DNA of 5,457 nt from Chitinophagaceae bacterium (lineage in GTDB: Bacteria > Bacteroidota > Bacteroidia > Chitinophagales > Chitinophagaceae): positions 1 through 5,457 of the forward strand of contig JAFMJX010000124.1 of the NCBI GenBank assembly GCA_017853235.1. The letters run 5' to 3'. The notes under the pieces were generated by a model. It ran no database searches. It was not told the DNA's origin and saw only the letters and a program-made list of their open reading frames with translations. Numbering within the stretch: the stretch's first letter is position 1; every line of letters starts with the position of its first letter. This document shows positions 1 to 5,457 of this stretch, one piece after another. Position numbers and translations under genes: made by a program.

Positions 1-2
1 TT

Positions 3-71
3 TGGTCCATGTTCTATTATTTATTTACCTTGCCTAGCGTATGGAAAGCCCCACAAAAAAATTGGAATTAA
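3..71 (+). CDS. Possible C-terminal tail of an upstream gene (partial)
   Basis: The bases before and into rsmG are open in the third plus frame from the window edge to a TAA at 69-71. They would encode 22 residues rich in aromatic residues (WSMFYYLFTLPSVW, then KAPQKNWN). If real, this is the end of a plus-strand gene whose stop lies 31 bases inside rsmG, a translationally coupled overlap that would explain why rsmG has no visible ribosome binding site. A competing reading is the second frame, which gives a hydrophobic tail ending at the TAG at 35-37, four bases before the rsmG start. The fragment is too short to assign a family, and either frame could be chance. Confidence 0.25.
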   Translation, partial: WSMFYYLFTLPSVWKAPQKNWN

Positions 72-679
72 TTACTCGCTACTTTGCAGACTTTACTCCA
101 AAGCAATTAATGCAATTGGAAAGCTTGGATGCGGCTTACCAGGAATGGAATGCTAAAATCAATGTCATTTCACGCAAAGACATTCATGAAATTTATTTGC
201 ACCACGTTTTACACTCCTTAAGTATTGCAGCTATTGTAGAATGGGAAAAAGGAACTCAGGTAATTGATATTGGCTGTGGCGGTGGTTTTCCAAGTGTGCC
301 GCTTGCTATTTTTTTTCCAGATGTGAAATTTTATTTAGTTGACAGCATTGCTAAAAAATTAAAAGTCGTAGACGCTGTTTGTGAAATTGCTGGAATTAAA
401 AATATTGAAACACATCACAGTCGCGTAGAAGATATTAAAAATAAAAAATTTGATTACGCAGTAAGCAGAGCAGTAGCCCCCTTAAAGGATTTATGGAGAT
501 GGGCAAATCCTATTTTACAAAAAAAACCCACCCAAAATTCTGGTTTAATTTGTTTAAAAGGCGGTGATTTACATCAAGAAATATTTGAAAGTGGTGTGCG
601 TCCTAAAATGATGCCCATTTATGATATTTTTCCTGAAGCTTACTTTAAAGAAAAATTCATTATTCAAGTAAAAAAATAA
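41..679 (+). CDS. rsmG: 16S rRNA (guanine527-N7)-methyltransferase RsmG
   Basis: RsmG (formerly GidB) is a cytoplasmic SAM-dependent enzyme that methylates N7 of G527 (E. coli numbering) in the 530 loop of 16S rRNA, near the decoding site. The 212-residue length is normal for the family. Visible signatures are the N-terminal WNAKINVISRKD (36-47), the HHVLHSL segment (54-60), the Rossmann SAM-binding loop DIGCGGGFPSVPLA (76-89), the acidic strand end VDSIAKK (100-106) and the late SRAVAPL motif (142-148). The ATG at 41 is the earliest possible start, since an in-frame TAG lies at 35-37 only one codon upstream. The leader has no Shine-Dalgarno match, which is usual in Bacteroidota. An 8-A run at 519-526 lies in a loop-coding stretch and the frame continues intact across it. 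The gene ends shortly before a strong hairpin and converges on the M1 peptidase gene. Confidence 0.96.
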   Translation: MESPTKKLELITRYFADFTPKQLMQLESLDAAYQEWNAKINVISRKDIHEIYLHHVLHSLSIAAIVEWEKGTQVIDIGCGGGFPSVPLAIFFPDVKFYLVDSIAKKLKVVDAVCEIAGIKNIETHHSRVEDIKNKKFDYAVSRAVAPLKDLWRWANPILQKKPTQNSGLICLKGGDLHQEIFESGVRPKMMPIYDIFPEAYFKEKFIIQVKK

Positions 680-689
680 GAAGAAAGAA

Positions 690-742
690 AGGAACTAAAA
701 AGAGTGAAGCAGGGAGCACCCACTTCACTCTTTTTAGTTTTT
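690..742. terminator. Bidirectional intrinsic terminator between rsmG and the M1 peptidase gene
   Basis: A perfect 17-bp inverted repeat pairs 693-709 (AACTAAAAAGAGTGAAG) with 723-739. On the plus-strand RNA it can be extended by two G-U pairs and one A-U pair to 690/742. The 13-base loop contains GGG (712-714) and CCC (719-721), which can form a short inner stem around AGCA. The plus-strand right arm is T-rich and ends in further T's. Read from the other side, the stem is followed by a pyrimidine-rich tail, CC then TTTCTTTC. The repeat begins 10-13 bases after the rsmG stop and lies about 20 bases after the M1 gene stop, so it is placed to stop both convergent transcripts. Confidence 0.9.
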
Positions 743-762
743 CAAAAACAAAACGATTCCAA

Positions 763-2667
763 TTAATTAGGAATTTCTAATTTGTTATTATTTCTGTTCA
801 CATCTGGCATGCGATGTGTTGGATCTATCTCAATCGACTTTAATGCTGACAATGGTTTTTTTGTTTCAAAGGTATAGGTAGGTTGTACCCATTTCCATTC
901 GGGATGCACCGTGCGTGTAGTAGCATTTTCCGCCAGCTTCTCCCCTAACATTAAGTCCAATGGAATATAATGTAATTCACTAGTGCCATCTTTGTAGGTA
1001 ATTAATACATCAATAGGCATGGGGAATTTCCCAATTCTTTGAATACTAATTAAAGCACCACCATTGGAAACCTGAATGTCATTTAAACCATAATCAATGG
1101 TCTTGGTAGAGTTGACCCAATACTCTTTAAGCCATTGTAATTGTAGCCCACTTGTTTTTTCAGCAATTCTTGTGAAATCATTTGCATTGGGATGTTTAAA
1201 TTTCCAAGTAGCATAATAATTTGCTAACACTGCATCTCTAACTGAATCCCCTATGACGTAGCCTAAAATGCCTAAGAAAGTAGCACCTTTACTATACGCT
1301 GCACTGCTGTATGCATAGTTGGTGTTAAAATGATCCGAATGGGTGGTTAATGGTTCCTCTAAACCACTTTTTGCTAAACTTATATACCCTAAATAATTTC
1401 CAGATTGCACTAAAGGAAGCGCGGTTTTTGCTTTCTCATTATTTTTAATGATTTGTGCTTTTTCACGTTCACTTATAAATGGAGAACTTGATGCATAATT
1501 TAAATTGTAATAATTTGATACTTCTGCTTCTGCAAAACTTGTGAAACCTTCATCCATCCATGAAAATAAACTTTCATTGGTTCCTAAAATATGTTGGTAC
1601 CAACTGTGCATCCATTCATGAAAAACGGTTCCCAATCCTGGCCCTTTTAATAAGGTAGCCATTGCGTATTCCATGCCACCATCTCCACCTTGAATAAATG
1701 AATACTGCGGATAAGGATATGCACCGTATTTTTTTTCCATAAACGGTAATGCTTTTTCGGCAGCCCATAATACATTAGCCCAATTGCTATCCGTTAAAGC
1801 ATCTTTTTGTTTGTAATATACATGTAAGGTTAAATTGGGACGTACTTGTTTTGAAAGATGTTTGAATTGAGGATCAGCTGCCCAAACAAAATCATGAATA
1901 TTACTTCCTTTAAAATTCCAAGATTGGATGCCCGTAGCGGATGGTTTGTTATTTGCATTTTGCAATACCCCAGTAGCAGCTACCATATAATTTTTATCAA
2001 TATCAATGGTCACATCATAATTACCCCATACCCCATAAAATTCACGAGCAATATAAGGATTGGTATTCCAACCTTGATAATCATATTCGACCATTTTAGG
2101 ATACCACTGACTCATAGAATATCTAACACCTTCTGCGTTATCTCTACCTGATCTTCTAATTTGAACTGGCACTTGGGCTTCAAATTGTAAGGATAATGTG
2201 ACAGAAGATTTTGGTGCAATGGGTTTGGTCAACTGAACTTCTAAAATAGTTTCATGTTCTACTAATTTTTGAGCAACTCCATTCATGGTAACAGTTTGCA
2301 CTCTTTGATAGCCAATTTCGGTAGGAGATAATTTTTGTATACGATCTTTCACACGTGCATCCCAATCTTGCACATTGTCCCCACGACGATTGGTCAACAT
2401 ATTTTTCCCTAATTCTCTACTCCTAATATCCATTGCTGAATTGGGCTGAAATGCATTCCAATAAGTATGGAAATACACTTTTCTTAAACTGTCCGGGGAA
2501 TTGTTGGTATAAACAATATTTTCACTCCCCTTTACAATATTATTTTGCACATTTAAAGATGCTTTAATGGTGTAATCTATTTTTTGTTGCCAACGATCAG
2601 CTTGTGCAATAACATGCATCAATCCACACATTAAAAACAAGAACAAAAATGTTATTTTATTTTTCAT
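763..2667 (-). CDS. Secreted M1-family zinc metallopeptidase (aminopeptidase N-like)
   Basis: This 634-residue protein belongs to the gluzincin M1 family, whose members remove N-terminal residues from peptides. Residues 1-23 form a Sec signal peptide (KNK, a hydrophobic core, then AQA), so the enzyme should be periplasmic or surface-located. Cys14 is not preceded by a lipobox. The region to about 270 fits the beta-rich M1 N-terminal domain. The catalytic domain has HEWMH at 350-354 and a Glu at 373, the exact HEXXH-X18-E spacing, giving zinc ligands His350, His354 and Glu373 with Glu351 as the catalytic base. Tyr458 in YSKGATFL is the likely transition-state tyrosine. The substrate motif, usually GAMEN, reads GGMEY (330-334). 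No type IX sorting domain is obvious; the C-terminus is short and Asn-rich. The ATG is followed directly by the signal peptide. The gene lies 120 bases downstream of rsmI and may be transcribed separately. The physiological substrate cannot be told from sequence. Confidence 0.93.
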   Translation of the reverse strand: MKNKITFLFLFLMCGLMHVIAQADRWQQKIDYTIKASLNVQNNIVKGSENIVYTNNSPDSLRKVYFHTYWNAFQPNSAMDIRSRELGKNMLTNRRGDNVQDWDARVKDRIQKLSPTEIGYQRVQTVTMNGVAQKLVEHETILEVQLTKPIAPKSSVTLSLQFEAQVPVQIRRSGRDNAEGVRYSMSQWYPKMVEYDYQGWNTNPYIAREFYGVWGNYDVTIDIDKNYMVAATGVLQNANNKPSATGIQSWNFKGSNIHDFVWAADPQFKHLSKQVRPNLTLHVYYKQKDALTDSNWANVLWAAEKALPFMEKKYGAYPYPQYSFIQGGDGGMEYAMATLLKGPGLGTVFHEWMHSWYQHILGTNESLFSWMDEGFTSFAEAEVSNYYNLNYASSSPFISEREKAQIIKNNEKAKTALPLVQSGNYLGYISLAKSGLEEPLTTHSDHFNTNYAYSSAAYSKGATFLGILGYVIGDSVRDAVLANYYATWKFKHPNANDFTRIAEKTSGLQLQWLKEYWVNSTKTIDYGLNDIQVSNGGALISIQRIGKFPMPIDVLITYKDGTSELHYIPLDLMLGEKLAENATTRTVHPEWKWVQPTYTFETKKPLSALKSIEIDPTHRMPDVNRNNNKLEIPN

Positions 2668-2787
2668 AAGATGATTTATTTAAGGATCATTTCAGGAACT
2701 AATTTAAACAAAAAAGTAGTACACTTGTGCTACTAAGTATTATATTATATGAAAATGGGATAGCCTTGTATTAATAACATTAAAAAA
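2668..2787 (-). promoter_or_regulatory. Intergenic leader of the M1 peptidase gene
   Basis: This 120-base AT-rich gap is the largest in the minus-strand block and is the likely place for a promoter driving the M1 peptidase gene. No clear Bacteroidota promoter (TTG, about 20 bases, TAnnTTTG) was found. The nearest is TACTTTTT on the minus strand just after the hairpin at 2715-2734, without a matching upstream TTG. Close to the start codon, ATGAT (2671-2675) and ATCAT (2686-2690) form a 5-bp inverted repeat that could be an operator or leader hairpin, but it is short enough to be chance. No Shine-Dalgarno sequence precedes the ATG. Confidence 0.3.
2709..2734 (-). terminator. Possible weak terminator downstream of rsmI
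   Basis: On the minus strand, about 54 bases after the rsmI stop, AGTAG and CTACT form a 5-bp stem, continued by a C/A mismatch and two more pairs around an AAGT loop. A run of six T's follows. The arrangement is that of an intrinsic terminator, which would separate the rsmI transcript from the M1 peptidase gene. The stem is short and poor in G+C, so termination would be partial at best. The same imperfect 20-bp palindrome could instead be a protein-binding site. Confidence 0.4.
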
Positions 2788-3456
2788 CTAATGTGCTTTT
2801 CCCTCCACAATAATCACCAACTCCCCTTTTACCGTTTTACTCGAAAAATATTGGATTAAATTTTGCAAGGTGTCGGCTTTATTTTCTTCAAACATTTTTG
2901 TTAATTCCCTACTCACACTTGCTTTTCGTTCGGCACCAAAATGCTGAGCAAATAATTCCAATGTCTTCACCAATCTCATAGGACTTTCATAAAAAATCAT
3001 TGTTCTTTCTTCTTTTTCCAAAGATTCCATCAATGTCTTACGCCCTTTTTTGAGCGGAATGAAACCTTCAAAAGTAAACCGAGTTGAAGGCAATCCACTA
3101 TTTACTAACGCAGGGACAAATGCAGTTGCTCCAGGTAAACTTGTTACTTCCAAGCCAGCCATTTTACAAGCTCGAACCAATAAAAAAGCAGGGTCAGATA
3201 TACCTGGTGTACCCGCATCAGTAATTAAAGCAATTTTTTTTCCTGCTTGAAGTTGTTGCACTAAATGATCCACTACCTTATGCTCATTATGTTGATGATA
3301 AGGAGTGAGTGGTTTACTAATATTATAATGTTGTAATAGCTTAGAAGAAGTGCGCGTGTCCTCGCATAAAATAAAATCTACTTGTTGTAATACCTCAATA
3401 GCCCTTAGGGTAAAATCCTTCAAATTCCCAATGGGTGTTGGTACTAGGTATAACAT
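2788..3456 (-). CDS. rsmI: 16S rRNA (cytidine1402-2'-O)-methyltransferase RsmI
   Basis: RsmI is a cytoplasmic SAM-dependent enzyme of the tetrapyrrole-methylase fold that adds the 2'-O-methyl group to C1402 in helix 44 of 16S rRNA, next to the P site. The fold's signature blocks are all present: LVPTPIGNLKD (4-14), CEDTRTS (31-37), PYHQHNE (52-58), ALITDAGTPGISDPA (76-90), LPGATAFVPAL (107-117), FEGFIP (129-134), FYESPMR (155-161), SRELTK (182-187) and a closing GELVIIVEG (211-219). At 222 residues it is shorter than the roughly 286-residue E. coli enzyme and lacks its C-terminal extension, ending right after the catalytic fold. Short forms are usual in Bacteroidota, so this is not truncation. 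The ATG sits directly before the first strand of the fold. It follows purS after 39 A/T-rich bases and is probably co-transcribed with it. Confidence 0.95.
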   Translation of the reverse strand: MLYLVPTPIGNLKDFTLRAIEVLQQVDFILCEDTRTSSKLLQHYNISKPLTPYHQHNEHKVVDHLVQQLQAGKKIALITDAGTPGISDPAFLLVRACKMAGLEVTSLPGATAFVPALVNSGLPSTRFTFEGFIPLKKGRKTLMESLEKEERTMIFYESPMRLVKTLELFAQHFGAERKASVSRELTKMFEENKADTLQNLIQYFSSKTVKGELVIIVEGKAH

Positions 3457-3495
3457 GTAAAAAATTAATTGTAAAAAATGAATATAGGTATTGAA

Positions 3496-3744
3496 CTATT
3501 TCACCACTTCTATCTCAAAATACTCCATCACAGCATTTGCTAATAATTTTTTAGAAGCTTCTTCTGCAATTGCTTTTGCTGCATCTTCATTGGCTGCCTC
3601 CACTTGTAAAGTGATATGCTTTCCAACTCTTACATCACCCACAGCAGTCATACCTAAATTATGTAAACCCCCTAAGACTGCTTTCCCCTGCGGGTCTAAT
3701 AAATCCTTTAAAGGCATTACTTTGATTTGAACTTGATATGTCAT
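3496..3744 (-). CDS. purS: Phosphoribosylformylglycinamidine synthase subunit PurS
   Basis: PurS is the small structural subunit of the three-part FGAM synthase. It bridges PurQ (glutaminase) and PurL (synthetase) in the fourth step of purine synthesis, the ATP-dependent conversion of FGAR to FGAM. The 82-residue length fits the family (about 80-85). The sequence opens with the beta strand YQVQIKVMP, followed by the hallmark LLDPQGKAVLGGLHNLG (15-31), then VGDVRVGKHITL (35-46), an Ala/Glu-rich helix (48-68) and the closing strand EYFEIEVV (74-81). Family dimers need no catalytic residues of their own. The start is 6 bases after the pssA stop, suggesting translational coupling. purQ and purL are not in the window, so this subunit is encoded apart from at least its immediate partners. 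A stand-alone purS implies that the genome uses the small PurL form rather than the fused, roughly 1200-residue enzyme. Confidence 0.93.
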   Translation of the reverse strand: MTYQVQIKVMPLKDLLDPQGKAVLGGLHNLGMTAVGDVRVGKHITLQVEAANEDAAKAIAEEASKKLLANAVMEYFEIEVVK

Positions 3745-3750
3745 ATAAAA

Positions 3751-4524
3751 TTATTGTGTAATTGTTTTTTTGTAAAGCAAAGATACTATGCAATATCCCA
3801 AAAAGCCAAATGGGACCGCCATCCATCTATAAAATACTGCCGTTACTGCTATTTCCAGTACTATTATTGCAATGGGTAAATATAATTTTGGTTTTTGTCC
3901 TAAGCCTTTTAATGCCAACATAGGTCTTGTCATAACCATTAAAAAACTCGATAACAAAACATATGAAAACCAAAAAATGGGAGTTAGTAATATTTGTGAA
4001 AACCAACTTGCTTGCCAATAAATCAAAGGAAAAGAAGCAGTTAAAAGACCTATCATAGGGATAGGAACTCCTTTAAAATAAGAAGCTTGTTCTTTGTCTA
4101 TATTAAAACGAGCCAAACGATAAGCTCCTGCCATTGGCAAAATAAAAGCTGCTCCTAATAAAATGGAATTATGACTAAACGCATTCACATCATTTGCTAA
4201 GGACATGCGTAAAAATTGAAAAATAATAAAAGCAGGTGCAACTCCAAAACTAACCACATCGGCTAATGAATCTAATTGCTTGCCCATTTCTGAAGAAGCT
4301 TTTAACCATCTTGCCACAAAACCATCTAAAAAATCAACAATAGCAGCAATACCAATACATAAACTTGCATAATAAAGTTGCTCTGGCATTTCTATGATCA
4401 TTCCGCCAGTGTCATCTATGGAAGCCATAGCGCCTGCTTGAAATGCATAAACGATCGCCCAACAACCAAAAAATAAATTGAGCAAGGTAATAATATTAGG
4501 TATTTGTTTTTGGATCCAACCCAT
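3751..4524 (-). CDS. pssA: CDP-diacylglycerol--serine O-phosphatidyltransferase PssA (membrane type)
   Basis: PssA is an inner-membrane enzyme that joins CDP-diacylglycerol and L-serine to give phosphatidylserine and CMP, the committed step toward phosphatidylethanolamine. The complete CDP-alcohol phosphotransferase signature D-x2-DG-x2-AR-x8-G-x3-D-x3-D is present, with Asp64, Asp67, Gly68, Ala71, Arg72, Gly81, Asp85 and Asp89. RLARFN (136-141) and the following FKGVPIPM (150-157) mark the serine-specific branch rather than PgsA. Hydrophobic segments lie near 9-30, 52-64, 91-108, 120-135, 151-170, 177-198, 214-232 and 238-250. A loop of about 20 residues (31-50, acidic and Met/Gly-rich) between the first two segments makes the protein, at 257 residues, somewhat longer than many relatives. 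The ATG is 3 bases after the stop of the upstream peptidase gene. The leader is A-rich with no properly spaced Shine-Dalgarno site. Confidence 0.95.
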   Translation of the reverse strand: MGWIQKQIPNIITLLNLFFGCWAIVYAFQAGAMASIDDTGGMIIEMPEQLYYASLCIGIAAIVDFLDGFVARWLKASSEMGKQLDSLADVVSFGVAPAFIIFQFLRMSLANDVNAFSHNSILLGAAFILPMAGAYRLARFNIDKEQASYFKGVPIPMIGLLTASFPLIYWQASWFSQILLTPIFWFSYVLLSSFLMVMTRPMLALKGLGQKPKLYLPIAIIVLEIAVTAVFYRWMAVPFGFLGYCIVSLLYKKTITQ

Positions 4525-4527
4525 TCC

Positions 4528-5457
4528 CTATTTTTTTTGACGTTTCATAAGTGATTCAATTTCCTCAACAGTAATAGGAATATTTTTCATTAAATCCTGA
4601 TTGCCTTTGTTGGTGATCCAAAAATTATTTTCAATGCGCACTCCCATATTTTCTTCTTTAATATAAATACCTGGCTCAATAGTAAACACCATGCCTGGTT
4701 TGATAGGTTCGGTACGAGTTCCTAAATCATGTACATCTAATCCTAAATGATGTGAAATTCCATGATATAAATATTTGCGATAGGCTCTGTTCTCTGGATC
4801 TTCATTTTTTACAGCAGCTTTTGTTAACAATCCAATTTTTAAAAATTGTTGGGTTGCTTCTTCCCCAACCATATCAGTATATTTTGCAATTGTTACTCCT
4901 GGCTTTAAAATAGATTTAGCATAATTATGTAAATGCAAACAAGCATTGTATACTGTTTTTTGACGGCGACTAAATTTACCATTCACTGGAACTGTTCTAG
5001 TTAAATCCGCGCAATACCCACCATATTCAGCACCAAAATCCATTAAAACTAATTCCCCATCTTTACATTCGCTATTGTTATTCACATAATGTAAGGTTCT
5101 TGCATTGTCTCCACTTGCAATAATACTATGGTATGCAACACCAGTGGCTCTTTGACTTAAAAAAGAATGATAAATTTCTGCTTCAATTTCACATTCATTC
5201 ACGCCCGGTTGAATAAATTGTAAAAGTCGACGAAAAGTTACATCAGTAATGTCAATTGCTTTTTGTAATACAACAATTTCTTCTTTAGTTTTAATGGCAC
5301 GCAATTCTTTCATCAATTTAGCTGCACGTAAATATTGATGTAAAGGATACCTTGCTTGCATTTCATCAATAAAACGATACTCGTTGGTACGAATTAAATT
5401 ATTCTTTCGATCGTTTTCATTAGAATCTAAATAAATGGCGTCTGCCAAATGAATCCA
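4528..5457 (-). CDS. pepP: Xaa-Pro aminopeptidase (M24B, aminopeptidase P-like), N-terminus outside window
   Basis: This is the C-terminal 309 residues of an M24 'pita-bread' metallopeptidase, the class that cleaves the N-terminal residue from peptides with proline in position two, using two metal ions (usually Mn). Counting the Trp codon at 5455-5457 as residue 1, the five metal ligands are Asp140 (LMDFGAEYGG), Asp151 (CADLTRT), His236 in HGISHHLGLDVHD, Glu261 (FTIEPGIYI) and Glu276 (GVRIENNF). The spacing and the HGxSH...VHD block match aminopeptidase P better than methionine aminopeptidase. The first 60 or so residues are the tail of the N-terminal creatinase-like domain. The frame is open to the window edge (Trp-Ile-His before the TTG at 5446-5448), so that TTG is an internal Leu codon and not the start. 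Family lengths of about 430 residues suggest roughly 120 residues are missing. It is the most upstream visible gene of the minus-strand cluster. No signal sequence can be judged. Confidence 0.93.
   Translation of the reverse strand, partial: WIHLADAIYLDSNENDRKNNLIRTNEYRFIDEMQARYPLHQYLRAAKLMKELRAIKTKEEIVVLQKAIDITDVTFRRLLQFIQPGVNECEIEAEIYHSFLSQRATGVAYHSIIASGDNARTLHYVNNNSECKDGELVLMDFGAEYGGYCADLTRTVPVNGKFSRRQKTVYNACLHLHNYAKSILKPGVTIAKYTDMVGEEATQQFLKIGLLTKAAVKNEDPENRAYRKYLYHGISHHLGLDVHDLGTRTEPIKPGMVFTIEPGIYIKEENMGVRIENNFWITNKGNQDLMKNIPITVEEIESLMKRQKK

Noticed and set aside
519..526. Eight-A run in rsmG as a frameshift or slippage site
   Set aside because: The frame is intact on both sides and the downstream protein still matches the family, so there is no sign of a frameshift or of programmed slippage.
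1858..2151. Plus-strand open frame of 97 codons
   Set aside because: It lies fully antisense inside the M1 peptidase gene, and its Ile/Ser-rich translation resembles no family I recognise. The peptidase frame has clear motifs.
2614..2640. Cys14 of the M1 peptidase as a lipoprotein site
   Set aside because: The residues before it are Phe-Leu-Met, which do not fit a lipobox. A later AQA cleavage site fits an ordinary signal peptide better.
2739..2749. Two overlapping TATAAT hexamers on the minus strand upstream of the M1 gene
   Set aside because: No matching -35 element is seen. The Bacteroidota main sigma factor prefers TAnnTTTG, and such hexamers are expected by chance in AT-rich spacers.
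3050..3250. Plus-strand open frame of 66 codons
   Set aside because: It is antisense to the conserved core of rsmI, where Gly/Pro-rich motifs leave the opposite strand free of stops.
3491..3730. Plus-strand open frame of 79 codons
   Set aside because: It mirrors purS almost exactly. PurS matches its family from end to end, so the opposite strand is a shadow.
3827..4018. Minus-strand open frame of 63 codons
   Set aside because: It overlaps pssA in another frame, has an Asn/Thr/Phe-rich composition typical of out-of-frame AT-rich DNA, and no family resemblance.
5446..5448. TTG as the start of the M24 peptidase gene
   Set aside because: The frame stays open to the window edge, and the protein would lack most of the usual N-terminal domain, so this is an internal Leu codon.

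Overview
This is an ordinary, gene-dense piece of bacterial chromosome, AT-rich and with A/T-rich leaders in place of clear Shine-Dalgarno sites. The protein sequences (RsmG with an NVISRKD start motif, a short RsmI, a PssA with an enlarged first loop, a secreted M1 peptidase with GGMEY and HEWMHSW motifs) look like Bacteroidota, and a stand-alone PurS next to PssA fits the Chitinophagaceae/Sphingobacteriia side of that phylum. The family-level placement is inference from memory of similar proteins and was not tested by search.

Layout. The left end holds about 40-70 bases that are probably the tail of an upstream plus-strand gene, followed by rsmG (16S rRNA G527 methyltransferase) on the plus strand. 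rsmG converges on a minus-strand block that fills the rest of the window. A perfect 17-bp inverted repeat lies between the convergent ends and should terminate transcription in both directions. In its direction of transcription (right to left) the minus-strand block is: an aminopeptidase P-type M24 peptidase whose N-terminus lies outside the window, pssA (phosphatidylserine synthase), purS (small subunit of FGAM synthase), rsmI (16S rRNA C1402 2'-O-methyltransferase), and a secreted M1-family zinc aminopeptidase.

How the genes relate. The first three minus-strand genes are packed with gaps of 3 and 6 bases, and rsmI follows after 39 bases, so these four probably share a transcript although they serve different pathways: peptide turnover, phosphatidylethanolamine synthesis, purine synthesis and ribosome modification. 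A 120-base gap with a small hairpin and T-run separates rsmI from the M1 peptidase gene, which may be its own unit. All five complete genes keep their expected catalytic motifs. I saw no mobile element, CRISPR array, tRNA, rRNA, frameshift or defence-like gene, and I do not think the window contains an undescribed system. The points worth a second look are modest: the orphan purS in a lipid/rRNA operon, the long bidirectional terminator, and the Tyr-for-Asn change in the M1 substrate motif.
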